64,000 bases of DNA from Streptomyces umbrinus (GTDB lineage: Bacteria; Actinomycetota; Actinomycetes; Streptomycetales; Streptomycetaceae). Shown here in pieces: positions 41,304 through 50,371 of this stretch. The notes below the pieces were generated by a model, which did not search any database, was not told the DNA's origin, and was given only the letters and a program-made list of their open reading frames with translations. Position 1 is the stretch's first letter. Every line of letters begins with the position of its first letter. The translations under genes were made by a program, and so were the position numbers. The DNA is taken from assembly GCF_030817415.1 (NCBI RefSeq), contig NZ_JAUSZI010000002.1, forward strand, positions 6,758,001 to 6,822,000. The letters run 5' to 3'.

Positions 41304-42677
41304 ATGGCAGAGGCGAACAACATCTCCGGCGGTGCGTCACCCGAGGTGCCCGAAGTGGGGGAGGCCGTCCCCTACCCCTATGAGGCCCCGGTCTCGCAGA
41401 CCCTTTTCGACCGTGCGGCGGCCGTCACGCCCGGTGGCGTGAACTCTCCGGTCCGCGCGTTCCGGGCCGTGGGCGGTACGCCCCGGTTCATGGTGTCCGG
41501 CAGCGGTCCCTACCTGACGGACGCCGACGGGAGGGAGTACGTGGACCTGGTCTGTTCCTGGGGGCCGATGATCCTCGGCCATTCCCGTCCCGAGGTGATC
41601 GCGGCGGTCCAGGAGGCCGTGTCCCGAGGCACTTCCTTCGGTACGCCGGGGGAGGGCGAGGTCGCACTCGCCGAGGAGATGGTCGCGCGGATCGAGCCCC
41701 TGGAGCAGGTGCGGCTCGTGTCCAGCGGGACCGAGGCCACCATGTCCGCGATCCGGCTGGCCCGCGGGTTCACCGGCCGCGCCAAGGTCGTGAAGTTCGC
41801 CGGCTGCTACCACGGGCACGTGGACGCGCTGCTCGCCGCGGCCGGCTCCGGCGTCGCCACCTTCGGGCTTCCCGACACCCCGGGCGTCACGGGCGCCCAG
41901 GCCGGGGACACCATCGTCCTGCCGTACAACGATCTCGACGCCGTGCGCGAGGCCTTCCGGGTCCATCCCGGTGAGATCGCCTGTGTCATCACCGAGGCCT
42001 CGCCCGGGAACATGGGCGTCGTGCCGCCCGGGCCCGGGTTCAACCAGGGACTCAGGGACATCTGTGCCGAGGGCGGCGCGCTGTTCATCTCCGACGAGGT
42101 CATGACCGGCTTCCGGACCAGCAGAGCCGGTTGGTACGGCGTCGACGGCGTCACCCCCGACCTCATGACCTTCGGCAAGGTCATGGGCGGCGGCTTCCCG
42201 GCCGCCGCGTTCGGCGGGCGCAGGGACGTGATGGCGTACCTCGCGCCCGCGGGTCCCGTCTACCAGGCCGGCACCCTGTCCGGGAACCCGGTCGCGACCG
42301 CCGCCGGGCTCGCGCAGCTGCGGCTGCTCGACGACGCCGCGTACGTGAAGATCGACGCGGTGTCCGAGCAGATCCGTACGCTCGTTACTGACGCCCTCAC
42401 CAAGGAAGGTGTGGCGCACCGGCTGCAGAACGCGTCCAACATGTTCTCCGTCTTCTTCACCGAGACGGACGTACGTAATTACGAGGACGCGAAGGCGCAG
42501 GAGTCGTACCGGTTCACCGCGTTCTTCCACTCGATGCTGGCGCAGGGTGTCTACCTGCCGCCGTCCTCGTTCGAGTCCTGGTTCGTGTCGACGGCGCACG
42601 ACGAACGGGCGGTTCAGCGGATCGCCGACGCCCTTCCGGCGGCGGCACGGGCAGCAGCGGAGGTCACGGCAGCATGA
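41304..42677 (+). CDS. hemL: Glutamate-1-semialdehyde 2,1-aminomutase
   Basis: The 457-residue PLP enzyme makes 5-aminolevulinate, the first dedicated tetrapyrrole precursor of the C5 pathway. Typical segments are [64 protein letters not shown] and [19 protein letters not shown], whose Lys near residue 292 binds PLP. A 24-residue N-terminal extension precedes the conserved part. Its product feeds HemB, whose gene lies 37 kb to the left; hemA is outside the window. The phosphatase gene overlaps its stop by ATGA. Confidence 0.97.
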   Translation: MAEANNISGGASPEVPEVGEAVPYPYEAPVSQTLFDRAAAVTPGGVNSPVRAFRAVGGTPRFMVSGSGPYLTDADGREYVDLVCSWGPMILGHSRPEVIAAVQEAVSRGTSFGTPGEGEVALAEEMVARIEPLEQVRLVSSGTEATMSAIRLARGFTGRAKVVKFAGCYHGHVDALLAAAGSGVATFGLPDTPGVTGAQAGDTIVLPYNDLDAVREAFRVHPGEIACVITEASPGNMGVVPPGPGFNQGLRDICAEGGALFISDEVMTGFRTSRAGWYGVDGVTPDLMTFGKVMGGGFPAAAFGGRRDVMAYLAPAGPVYQAGTLSGNPVATAAGLAQLRLLDDAAYVKIDAVSEQIRTLVTDALTKEGVAHRLQNASNMFSVFFTETDVRNYEDAKAQESYRFTAFFHSMLAQGVYLPPSSFESWFVSTAHDERAVQRIADALPAAARAAAEVTAA

Positions 42678-43348
42678 GTGACATCACCGTCGTACACGTG
42701 ATGCGGCACGGCGAGGTCGCCAACCCGGACGGGGTTCTGTACGGGCGGCTCCCGGGCTACCGCCTGTCCGAGCTCGGGCAGCAGATGGCCGAGCGGGTCG
42801 CCGAGCACCTCGCCTCGCGGGACATCACGCATGTCGTCTCCTCGCCGCTGGAGCGGGCGCGGGAGACGGCCACGCCGATCGCCAGGTCGCACGGTCTCGA
42901 GCTCGCGACCGACGGCCGGCTGATCGAGGCCGACAACGTCTTCCAGGGCAAGACCTTCGGGGTCGGGGACGGTGCGCTGCGCCGGCCCGAGAACTGGAAA
43001 CACCTCGTCAACCCCTTCAAGCCGTCCTGGGGCGAGCCGTACGTGGACCAGGTCGTACGGATGATGGGGGCGCTCGATGCCGCGAAGGACGCGGCTCGGG
43101 GGCATGAGGCCGTGTGCGTCAGCCATCAGTTGCCGATCTGGATCGTGCGGTCCTATGTGGAGCGGCGGCGGCTGTGGCACGACCCGCGGAAGCGGCAGTG
43201 CACGTTGGCGTCGTTGACGACCTTCACGTATCAGGGCGACAGGATCGTGTCTGTTGGCTACAGCGAGCCTGCGCGGGATCTTGTGCCTGCGCATCTCCTT
43301 GCAGGGGCCAAGCCGGTGAAGGGTAAGTCCAAGGCCTTCGGGGCGTAG
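42674..43348 (+). CDS. Histidine phosphatase (phosphoglycerate mutase-like) protein
   Basis: The 224-residue protein carries the RHG motif [12 protein letters not shown] (phospho-His12), [13 protein letters not shown] and the second histidine in [13 protein letters not shown]. Length and motifs fit a small broad-specificity phosphatase rather than a glycolytic mutase. It overlaps hemL by four bases and is likely co-expressed, but a role in heme synthesis has not been shown. The 40-residue C-terminal tail is basic ([11 protein letters not shown]). Confidence 0.88.
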   Translation: MSDITVVHVMRHGEVANPDGVLYGRLPGYRLSELGQQMAERVAEHLASRDITHVVSSPLERARETATPIARSHGLELATDGRLIEADNVFQGKTFGVGDGALRRPENWKHLVNPFKPSWGEPYVDQVVRMMGALDAAKDAARGHEAVCVSHQLPIWIVRSYVERRRLWHDPRKRQCTLASLTTFTYQGDRIVSVGYSEPARDLVPAHLLAGAKPVKGKSKAFGA

Positions 43349-43383
43349 GCACTCCGTGCGGGCCGGTATGTGACGTGCGGGTC

Positions 43384-43449
43384 GGTGGGGGCTTGTCGCG
43401 CCCCGCGGCGGAGCCGCTAATGTCACAGCCCCGCGCCCCTAATGGGGCG
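43384..43449 (+). repeat. Interrupted copy of the dispersed GC repeat
   Basis: It begins like the other copies (GGTGGGGGCTTGTCGCG), but the middle is replaced by a GGAGCCG...TGTCACAG unit also seen at 22546-22575, then CCGCGCCCCTAATGGGGCG. The gap 43349-43649 contains this, the hairpin below and no gene. Confidence 0.6.
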
Positions 43450-43584
43450 CCGATGCCCGAGCCCGCCCGATAGGAAGCCGTCTTACCGAGACGGTGAATC
43501 CGTCTGTTGCGTTCCGGTGTGTCCGTTACAGGTTCATCTTCGTATAGTCACCGAAATATGTGCGTGTGACCGGGAACCCACGTG

Positions 43585-43639
43585 TTCGTCGTGCCCTCTA
43601 ACCCGGTGTCCATTCGACATGGGCACAGGGCACGACGAA
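43585..43639 (+). promoter_or_regulatory. Inverted repeat just upstream of the deacetylase-like gene
   Basis: TTCGTCGTGCCCT (43585-43597) pairs with AGGGCACGACGAA (43627-43639), 13 bp perfect with a 29-base loop. It ends 10 bases before the ATG and touches the ribosome site GGGGACGGA. It could be a mRNA structure controlling translation or an operator. TATAGT at 43543-43548 is a possible -10 box. Confidence 0.5.
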
Positions 43640-43649
43640 TGGGGACGGA

Positions 43650-44954
43650 ATGCGCGACATCAGCCGAAGGGGAGCGCTGGGGCTCGGGGCCGGGGCCGCG
43701 GCCGCGCTGGGACTCGCGGGCTGCGGTACCGCACTGGGAGACGGCTCCGGCGGGGTCGGGGGTTCCGGAAACAGCAGCGGAAACCGTGGTACCGGCGGAA
43801 ACAAGCGTGGCGACCACCCCGTACGCCCCATCGGTGACGGTTCCACCTCCTTCACCGGGAAGCAGCCGAAGCAGCCAGGTGAGCCCCGGCGTCTCGAACC
43901 CGGCGAGACCCCTCCGCAGTTCGTCGTCTTTTCCTGGGACGGCGCGGGTGACGTCGGCAACGGCCTCTTCGAGCGATTCCTGAAACTCTCCGAAGAGCAC
44001 GACGCGAGCATGACGTTCTTTCTCTCCGGGCTCTATCTGCTGCCCGAGTCGAAAAAGCGCAAGTACCTCCCGCCGAACAACGCGCCGGGCGCGTCCGACA
44101 TCGGTTATCTGACGGACGACCACATCAAGTCGACGCTGAAGAACGTCCGGCGGGCCTGGCTCGACGGCCACGAGATCGGCACGCACTTCAACGGTCACTT
44201 CTGCGGTGGCAGCGGAACGGTCGGCAACTGGACGCCCGCCCAGTGGAAGAGCGAGATAGCCCAGGCGAAGTCCTTCGTCAAGGAATGGCGTACGAACACG
44301 GGCTGGAGCGAGGCCGAGGTGCCCGCGCTGCCCTTCGACTACGAGAAGGAACTCATCGGCGGCCGCACGCCCTGTCTGCTCGGCCAGAGCAACCTGCTGC
44401 CCACCGCCCGCGAGCTCGGCTGGCGCTACGACGCCTCCTCGCCCGGCGGCACCCAGGTCTGGCCCAGGAAGAACGGCGGCCTCTGGGACCTGCCGCTCCA
44501 GGCGATCCCCTTCCCCGGCCACACCTTCGAGGTCCTCTCGATGGACTACAACATCCTCGCCAACCAGTCGGTCAACTCGACGCAGGCGCCGCCCGCCAAC
44601 TACCCGGCCTGGCGCGAGCAGGCGACCAACTCGTACATAGCTGGCTTCAAGCGGGCATACGAGACGAACCGCGCACCCTTCTTCATCGGCAACCACTTCG
44701 AGGAGTGGAACGGCGGCATCTACATGGATGCCGTCGAGGGCGCGCTGAAGCACATCGCCGGCAAGAAGGAAGTACGCCTGGTGTCGTTCCGCCAGTTCGT
44801 GGACTGGCTCGACGCGCAGGACCCGGCCGTCCTGGAGAAGCTGCGGTCCCTCGGCGTGGGGCAGGAACCGGCCGGTGGCTGGAACGGGTTCCTCGGCGAT
44901 GTCGGCACGAACTCCGCGAACAGGTCGGAGAAGGGCTCGGGCAAGGCCGCCTGA
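43650..44954 (+). CDS. Polysaccharide deacetylase-like lipoprotein
   Basis: The 434-residue protein has a twin-arginine-like start (SRRGALGLGAGAAAALGLAGC) with lipobox LAGC at Cys25, so a lipid-anchored extracellular protein, possibly Tat-exported. The catalytic region resembles carbohydrate esterase family 4: FVVFSWDGAGDVGNGLFERFLKL at the usual D-D position, SMTFFLSGLYLL, and HEIGTHFNGHF with the two-histidine metal pattern. The DD motif reads WDGAGD rather than TFDDG, so activity is uncertain. It lies upstream of the cytochrome c maturation genes after hemL, a conserved setting in Streptomyces as I recall. ATG follows GGGGACGGA. Confidence 0.78.
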   Translation: MRDISRRGALGLGAGAAAALGLAGCGTALGDGSGGVGGSGNSSGNRGTGGNKRGDHPVRPIGDGSTSFTGKQPKQPGEPRRLEPGETPPQFVVFSWDGAGDVGNGLFERFLKLSEEHDASMTFFLSGLYLLPESKKRKYLPPNNAPGASDIGYLTDDHIKSTLKNVRRAWLDGHEIGTHFNGHFCGGSGTVGNWTPAQWKSEIAQAKSFVKEWRTNTGWSEAEVPALPFDYEKELIGGRTPCLLGQSNLLPTARELGWRYDASSPGGTQVWPRKNGGLWDLPLQAIPFPGHTFEVLSMDYNILANQSVNSTQAPPANYPAWREQATNSYIAGFKRAYETNRAPFFIGNHFEEWNGGIYMDAVEGALKHIAGKKEVRLVSFRQFVDWLDAQDPAVLEKLRSLGVGQEPAGGWNGFLGDVGTNSANRSEKGSGKAA

Positions 44955-45055
44955 CGGCCACCGGAAGCAGTGCCCGAAATGGCGTCTGACATGCGGGTTT
45001 CCGCCTGCGAGGGGGGTGGGCAAGATCCTCGGAACGGACATGCGAAACTTTTCAC

Positions 45056-45733
45056 ATGAGTGCCGCCAGCCGCGCCCCCCAGCGCTCGATCCGGACCCCT
45101 CAGCGCACGAACCGTACGAACCGGGCCCACGGCCGTAGTCACAGCCGTAGTCGTGGCCGCGCCGCCCTGCTGACCGGCGGGGCCGTCGTCGCGGCGCTGC
45201 TGCTCTCCGCGTGCGGCTCCGGGGGCAAGTCCGGCGGGACCGGCAACACCGGCTTCGTCACCGGGTCCGACGGCATCGCGACGGTCGAGCAGGGCAGCCG
45301 GATCGCGGCTCCCGAACTCTCGGGCAAGACCATCGACGGCAAGCAGCTCGACGTCGCCGACTACAAGGGCAAGATCGTCGTCCTGAACGTCTGGGGCTCC
45401 TGGTGCGGCCCGTGCCGCCTGGAGGCGAAGAACTTCGTCAAGGTCTCCGAGGACCTCAAGGACCAGGGCGTGCAGTTCGTCGGCATCAACACCCGCGACA
45501 CCAGCACCAGTCCGGCGATCGCCTTCGAGAAGGCGCACGGGGTCACGTACCCGAGCCTGTACGACCCGACGGGCAAGCTGATGCTCCGCTTCAAGAAGGG
45601 CACGCTCAACCCGCAGACGATCCCCTCCACGCTCGTGCTCGACCGGGACGGCAAGGTCGCCTCCCGCTCGCTGTCGGCGCTCAGCGAGGCGAGCCTGCGC
45701 AAGATGCTCAAGCCGATCCTCGCGGAGAAGTGA
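45056..45733 (+). CDS. resA: TlpA/ResA-type thiol-disulfide oxidoreductase lipoprotein
   Basis: The 225-residue protein has a 35-residue basic leader, then AALLTGGAVVAALLLSAC with lipid Cys53. The thioredoxin domain has NVWGSWCGPCRLEAKNF with active Cys117 and Cys120, and the cis-Pro region TLNPQTIPSTLVLD. ResA keeps apocytochrome c CXXCH cysteines reduced for heme attachment. It is the first gene of resA-ccdA-resB-ccsB. An alternative role is general extracellular disulfide reduction. Confidence 0.92.
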   Translation: MSAASRAPQRSIRTPQRTNRTNRAHGRSHSRSRGRAALLTGGAVVAALLLSACGSGGKSGGTGNTGFVTGSDGIATVEQGSRIAAPELSGKTIDGKQLDVADYKGKIVVLNVWGSWCGPCRLEAKNFVKVSEDLKDQGVQFVGINTRDTSTSPAIAFEKAHGVTYPSLYDPTGKLMLRFKKGTLNPQTIPSTLVLDRDGKVASRSLSALSEASLRKMLKPILAEK

Positions 45734-45739
45734 CGGCTC

Positions 45740-46507
45740 GTGTCTCTTCTCGTAGCCGCGGGCACCGACCCCAACCAGACCGTCCTCACCGGGGCGCTGG
45801 TGCTCGCCATCCCGATCGCCGTACTCGGCGGACTCGTCTCCTTCTTCTCACCGTGCGTACTGCCGCTCGTGCCCGGTTATCTGTCGTACGTCACCGGCGT
45901 CGGCGGCACCGACCTGGGTGACGCGAAGCGCGGGCGGATGGTGGCGGGCGCCTCGCTCTTCGTGCTCGGCTTCTCCGCAGTGTTCGTCTCCGGCGGCGCC
46001 CTCTTCGGGTACTTCGGCTCGACGCTGCAGGAGCACCAGAGCGTCCTCTCCAAGGTGCTCGGCGGGCTCATGATCGCCATGGGCATCTTCTTCATGGGCC
46101 TGATGCCCTGGCTCACCCAGCGTGAATTCCGCTTCCACAAGCGGCCGGTGGCCGGTCTCGTCGGGGCCCCGGTGCTCGGCGCGCTCTTCGGGATCGGCTG
46201 GACGCCCTGTATCGGACCGACGCTCGCCTCCGTGAACGCGCTCGCCTTCGACCAGGCGAGCGCCGGCCGTGGGGCCATACTGACCATCGCGTACTGCGTC
46301 GGCCTGGGCGTGCCCTTCGTCGTCGCGGCCGTCGCCTTCCGCAAGGCGCTCGGCGCCTTCGGCTGGGTCAAGCGCCACTACGTGTGGGTCATGCGCGTCG
46401 GCGGCGGAATGATGATCGCGACCGGTCTGCTGCTGCTGACCGGCGCGTGGGACAGCATCGTGCAGGAGATGCAGGGCTGGTCCGACGGCTTCACGGTAGG
46501 GGTCTGA
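45740..46507 (+). CDS. ccdA: CcdA-type thiol reductase membrane protein
   Basis: The 255-residue protein has six hydrophobic helices with the conserved SFFSPCVLPLVPGYLSYVTG and GWTPCIGPTLASV, whose cysteines pass electrons across the membrane from thioredoxin to ResA. GTG at 45740 lies six bases after resA. The family works in cytochrome c maturation, in step with the three neighbours. Confidence 0.92.
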   Translation: MSLLVAAGTDPNQTVLTGALVLAIPIAVLGGLVSFFSPCVLPLVPGYLSYVTGVGGTDLGDAKRGRMVAGASLFVLGFSAVFVSGGALFGYFGSTLQEHQSVLSKVLGGLMIAMGIFFMGLMPWLTQREFRFHKRPVAGLVGAPVLGALFGIGWTPCIGPTLASVNALAFDQASAGRGAILTIAYCVGLGVPFVVAAVAFRKALGAFGWVKRHYVWVMRVGGGMMIATGLLLLTGAWDSIVQEMQGWSDGFTVGV

Positions 46508-46510
46508 TCG

Positions 46511-48361
46511 ATGGGCACGACACGGGACACGGACGTGCGGACCGACGGGGCGACCGGTGAGACGACCGGTGAGACGACCGGTGAGGGGAACGACACCGCC
46601 GCGACGGACACCGCCGCGGCGCGGGACGCGGGTGAACTCGGCGCGGCCGGGGCTCAGCTGTCCACCGCGCCCCGGGACACGGTCGTACCGGGCTCCTTCG
46701 GTGGTGTGCGTGCCCCCGGCACGGCGGGATGGCTGGCGTGGACCGGCCGCGAGACCGTGGGCTGGGTCCGCTGGTTCTGGCGGCAGCTGACCTCGATGCG
46801 GGTCGCGCTGATCCTGCTCTTCCTGCTGTCGCTCGGCGCGATCCCCGGGTCCCTGATCCCGCAGACGGGCCAGGACGAGACCAAGGTCGCCGACTTCATG
46901 GGCCGGCACGAGACCCTGGGACCGATCTACGAGAAGCTCGGCCTCTTCAACGTCTACAGCTCCGCGTGGTTCTCGGCGATCTACATCCTGCTGTTCATCT
47001 CGCTCATCGGCTGCATCGTGCCCCGCACCTGGCAGTTCGTGGGCCAGCTGCGCGGCAGGCCGCCGGGCGCCCCGCGACGGCTGAACCGGCTGCCCGCGTA
47101 CACGACATGGCGCACCGAGGCCGCGCCGGAGGCGGTCCGCGAGGAGGCCCTGAAGCTGCTGAAGCGGCGGCGCTTTCGCGCGCATGCCGCCGGGGACGCC
47201 GTCGCCGCCGAGAAGGGCTACCTCCGGGAGGTCGGCAACCTCGCCTTCCACATCGCGCTGATCGTGATGCTGATCGCCTTCGCCTGGGGTCAGCTCTTCA
47301 AGTACGAGGGCAACAAGCTGATCGTCGAGGGCGACGGCTTCGCCAACACCCTCACGCAGTACGACGACTTCAAGTCCGGGAGCCTCTTCAGCACGGACGA
47401 CCTGGAGCCGTTCAGCTTCGTCCTGGACAACTTCAGGGGTACGTACGAGCCGAGCGGGCCCAACAAGGGCACCCCGCGCACGTACGAGTCCCACGTCACC
47501 TACAGCGAGGGCTCCGACGGCAAGGAGAAGCAGCGGACGATCAAGGTCAACGAGCCGCTCGACATCGCCGGCACGAAGGTCTACCTCGTCAGCCACGGGT
47601 ACGCGCCCGTCGTCACCGTGCGGGACGGCAAGGGCGACGTCGTCTACCGCCAGGCCGTGCCGCTGCTGCCGCTCGACTCCAACGTCACCTCCACCGGCGC
47701 GATCAAGGTCATGGACGGCTACCGCGACGCCGACGGGAAGAAGGACCAGCTCGGCTTCCGGGCCTTCTTCCTGCCGGCCTACGGCGGGGCGAACACCGCG
47801 GTGGTCTCGCAGTTCCCCGCGCTGCTCAACCCGGTGCTGAACCTGGAGGCCTTCCACGGCGACCTCGGCGTGGACTCGGGCCTCCCGCAGAGCGTGTACC
47901 AGCTCGACAAGACCAACATGAAGGGCTTCAAGGACTCCAAGGGCAAGCAGCTCAGGGAGAACCTGAAGCCCGGCGAGACCATGAAGCTCCCGAACGGCGC
48001 CGGCTCGATCACCTTCGAGAAGGACATCAAGGAGTGGGCCGGCTTCCAGGTCACCGAGCAGCCCGGCTCCGGCTGGGCCCTCGCCGGAGCCCTCACCGCC
48101 ATCTTCGGCCTCGCCGCCTCCCTCTTCATCCAGCGCCGCCGCGTCTGGGTCCGCGCCACAACCGGCCCCGACGGCGTCACCGTCGTCGAGATGGCCGGCC
48201 TCGGCCGCAGCGAGTCCGCCAAGGTCCCGGAGGAACTGGGCGACCTGGCCGGAATCCTGTACGACCTGGCGCCGGGCGCACTAGGCGGCACGGAGGCGGA
48301 GCCGAACGGCACGTCCGGCTCCGGCGTCCGTGACACATCTACCGAAGGGGCTGAGAATTGA
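46511..48361 (+). CDS. resB: Cytochrome c biogenesis protein ResB
   Basis: The 616-residue ResB/Ccs1 subunit has an N-terminal low-complexity acidic tail of about 75 residues with GETTGETTGE repeats, then helices LTSMRVALILLFLLSLGAIPGSLIPQ, SSAWFSAIYILLFISLIGCIVPRTW, a large extracytoplasmic domain, and a last helix GWALAGALTAIFGLAASLFI. It forms the system II heme lyase with CcsB. The start is four bases from the ccdA stop. Confidence 0.93.
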   Translation: MGTTRDTDVRTDGATGETTGETTGEGNDTAATDTAAARDAGELGAAGAQLSTAPRDTVVPGSFGGVRAPGTAGWLAWTGRETVGWVRWFWRQLTSMRVALILLFLLSLGAIPGSLIPQTGQDETKVADFMGRHETLGPIYEKLGLFNVYSSAWFSAIYILLFISLIGCIVPRTWQFVGQLRGRPPGAPRRLNRLPAYTTWRTEAAPEAVREEALKLLKRRRFRAHAAGDAVAAEKGYLREVGNLAFHIALIVMLIAFAWGQLFKYEGNKLIVEGDGFANTLTQYDDFKSGSLFSTDDLEPFSFVLDNFRGTYEPSGPNKGTPRTYESHVTYSEGSDGKEKQRTIKVNEPLDIAGTKVYLVSHGYAPVVTVRDGKGDVVYRQAVPLLPLDSNVTSTGAIKVMDGYRDADGKKDQLGFRAFFLPAYGGANTAVVSQFPALLNPVLNLEAFHGDLGVDSGLPQSVYQLDKTNMKGFKDSKGKQLRENLKPGETMKLPNGAGSITFEKDIKEWAGFQVTEQPGSGWALAGALTAIFGLAASLFIQRRRVWVRATTGPDGVTVVEMAGLGRSESAKVPEELGDLAGILYDLAPGALGGTEAEPNGTSGSGVRDTSTEGAEN

Positions 48362-48547
48362 ATCCTCTCCCTCGCGGAACGAAGGAGATTCCTGGCTCAC
48401 GCTGCCGGACGGGCCAGCGGCCCGCCAGGTCTTCCACGATCAACGCCAGCCGGGTTGAAACCAGCCCGGTAACACGACAGCAAGCTTCCTGCAGACCTCA
48501 CCGCCCGACGGCAAGTCGCCGGGATATTCACCCGAAGGAGTGCTGAG
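48362..48547 (+). other. 186-base gap inside the cytochrome c operon
   Basis: The other genes in this operon touch or nearly touch, so this gap stands out. It contains CCGGG-TTGAAACCAG-CCCGG (48461-48480) and other G/C pairs, then CGAAGGAG before the ccsB GTG. It may give ccsB its own promoter or an mRNA control element; nothing known is recognised. Confidence 0.35.
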
Positions 48548-49651
48548 GTGACTCTCGCCGCCGCAACCGAGCTCGCCGCCGCGACCAACGAAAACCTCGC
48601 GAACCTCAGCAACACGCTGATCTACTCCGCGATGGCCGTCTACACGCTGGCCTTCTTCGCGTACATCGCCGAATGGCTCTTCGGCAGCCGCAGCAAGGTC
48701 GGCCGGACGGCCGCCGCGCTGACCGCGGACAAGGACGCCAAGAAGACGGCTGCTCCCGCGGTCACGGTGAAGAACGCGGGCGGAACCGCCGTACTGGAGC
48801 GGCCCAAGGTCGTCACGCGGGCCGCACCCGGCTCCCGGGACGTGCCGGACGGGCCCGGCGCGCACGGCGGGGACGAGCAGGGGGACCTCTACGGGCGTAT
48901 CGCCGTGTCCCTGACCGTGCTCGCCTTCCTCATCGCCTTCGGTGGTGTGCTCACGCGTGCTCTGTCGGTGCAGCGGGCGCCGTGGGGCAACATGTACGAG
49001 TTCAACATCACCTTCTCCACCGTCGCCGTCGGCGTGTACCTCGCGCTGCTCGCGATGAAGAAGAACGTCCGCTGGATGGGCCTCTTCCTGGTGACCACGG
49101 TCCTCCTCGATCTCGGTCTCGCCGTCACTGTCTTGTACACCGCCAGCGACCAGTTGGTTCCCGCCCTCCACTCGTACTGGCTCTACATCCACGTCTCCAC
49201 CGCGATCTTCTGCGGTGCCGTCTTCTACGTGGGCGCGGTCGGCACGATCCTGTACCTCTTCAAGGACTCGTACGAGAACAAGCTGACGACCGGCGGAAAG
49301 CCCGGCCGTTTCGCCACGTCCGTGATGGAGCGGCTGCCCGCGTCGGCGTCGCTCGACAAGTTCTCGTACCGCGTGAACGCGGCCGTCTTCCCGCTGTGGA
49401 CGTTCACGATCATCGCGGGCGCCATCTGGGCGGGCGACGCGTGGGGCCGCTACTGGGGCTGGGACCCCAAGGAGACCTGGTCCTTCATCACATGGGTCGC
49501 CTACGCCTGCTACCTGCACGCCCGGGCCACCGCCGGCTGGAAGGGCCGCAAGGCCGCCTACATCGCGCTCATCGCCTTCGCCTGCTGGCTGTTCAACTAC
49601 TACGGCGTGAACATCTTCGTCACCGGCAAGCACTCCTACGCGGGCGTCTGA
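48548..49651 (+). CDS. ccsB: c-type cytochrome biogenesis protein CcsB (ResC)
   Basis: The 367-residue protein has about eight membrane helices. The heme-handling tryptophan-rich segment AGDAWGRYWGWDPKETWSFITWVAYACYLHAR is present near residue 300, with conserved histidines in YWLYIHVSTAIF and KHSYAGV. With ResB it moves and attaches heme to apocytochrome c outside the membrane. A cytoplasmic loop near residues 50-110 is Ala/Lys/Gly-rich. GTG start with CGAAGGAG upstream. Last gene of the operon. Confidence 0.93.
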   Translation: MTLAAATELAAATNENLANLSNTLIYSAMAVYTLAFFAYIAEWLFGSRSKVGRTAAALTADKDAKKTAAPAVTVKNAGGTAVLERPKVVTRAAPGSRDVPDGPGAHGGDEQGDLYGRIAVSLTVLAFLIAFGGVLTRALSVQRAPWGNMYEFNITFSTVAVGVYLALLAMKKNVRWMGLFLVTTVLLDLGLAVTVLYTASDQLVPALHSYWLYIHVSTAIFCGAVFYVGAVGTILYLFKDSYENKLTTGGKPGRFATSVMERLPASASLDKFSYRVNAAVFPLWTFTIIAGAIWAGDAWGRYWGWDPKETWSFITWVAYACYLHARATAGWKGRKAAYIALIAFACWLFNYYGVNIFVTGKHSYAGV

Positions 49652-49681
49652 CATCTCCGTCTGACACCCTCGTACGACCCG

Positions 49682-49720
49682 AGGCCGGTTCCGTGTGACG
49701 CACGTCACGGGAACCGGCCT
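49682..49720 (+). terminator. Terminator of the cytochrome c maturation operon
   Basis: AGGCCGGTTCC pairs with GGAACCGGCCT, with GTGTGACG/CGTCAC continuing the stem. It lies 30 bases after the ccsB stop and 25 bases before the sigma factor start. Confidence 0.75.
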
Positions 49721-49744
49721 TCGTCGTACGGACAGGTGGGGGAC

Positions 49745-50371
49745 GTGGAGACGAATCAGGGGGACCGACCGGATCAGCGGGAGTTGCGCGCCCGTATTCG
49801 GGCCGGGGACGCGGAGGCGTTCGGCGGGCTCTTCGACGCGTACGCGCGCTCCGTCTACAACCACGCCTTCCGGCTGACGGGGGACTGGTCGGGGGCCGAG
49901 GACATCGTGTCGCTGACGTTCCTGGAGGCCTGGCGGCTGCGGGAGCGGCTGGACGAGGAGGGCGGTTCGCCGCGGCCGTGGCTGCTCGGCATCGCCACGA
50001 ACGTGGCCCGCAACAGGCGCCGGGCCGCCCGGCGTCACACGGCGGCGGTGGCACGGCTGCCGCCCGCCGAGGCCGAGCGCGACTTCGCCGACGAGGTCGC
50101 CGCCCGGATCGACGACGTGGAGTACCTCAGGTCCGTACGCGTCGCCGTCGACCGGCTGCGCCGCCCCGAGCGCGAGGTGCTCGCGCTGTGCGTCTGGGGC
50201 GGCCTCGACTACGCGGCCGCAGCGGAGGCGCTCGGCATCCCGGTCGGCACGGTGCGCTCCCGGCTCTCGCGGGCGCGTACGAAGCTCGCGGCGGAACTCG
50301 CCGGCGGGCGCGGACAGGTGAGGGACGGCCGCCCGTCCGTGGCCGGGCCCATCCAGGAGGGGAACCAGTGA
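49745..50371 (+). CDS. ECF-type RNA polymerase sigma factor
   Basis: The 208-residue sigma factor has region 2 (AFGGLFDAYARSVYNHAFRLTGDWSGAEDIVSLTFLEAWR, residues about 20-75) and region 4 (RRPEREVLALCVWGGLDYAAAAEALGIPVGTVRSRLSRARTKL, about 135-180). The next gene overlaps it by GTGA and encodes a CU044_5270-type membrane protein, the usual partner that may act as its anti-sigma factor. GTG at 49745 is chosen for the GGTGGGGG just upstream; GTG at 49736 is possible. Confidence 0.9.
   Translation: METNQGDRPDQRELRARIRAGDAEAFGGLFDAYARSVYNHAFRLTGDWSGAEDIVSLTFLEAWRLRERLDEEGGSPRPWLLGIATNVARNRRRAARRHTAAVARLPPAEAERDFADEVAARIDDVEYLRSVRVAVDRLRRPEREVLALCVWGGLDYAAAAEALGIPVGTVRSRLSRARTKLAAELAGGRGQVRDGRPSVAGPIQEGNQ

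Noticed and set aside
45848..47857. A 669-codon minus-strand frame opposite ccdA and resB
   Set aside because: Antisense shadow of two strongly supported cytochrome c genes.
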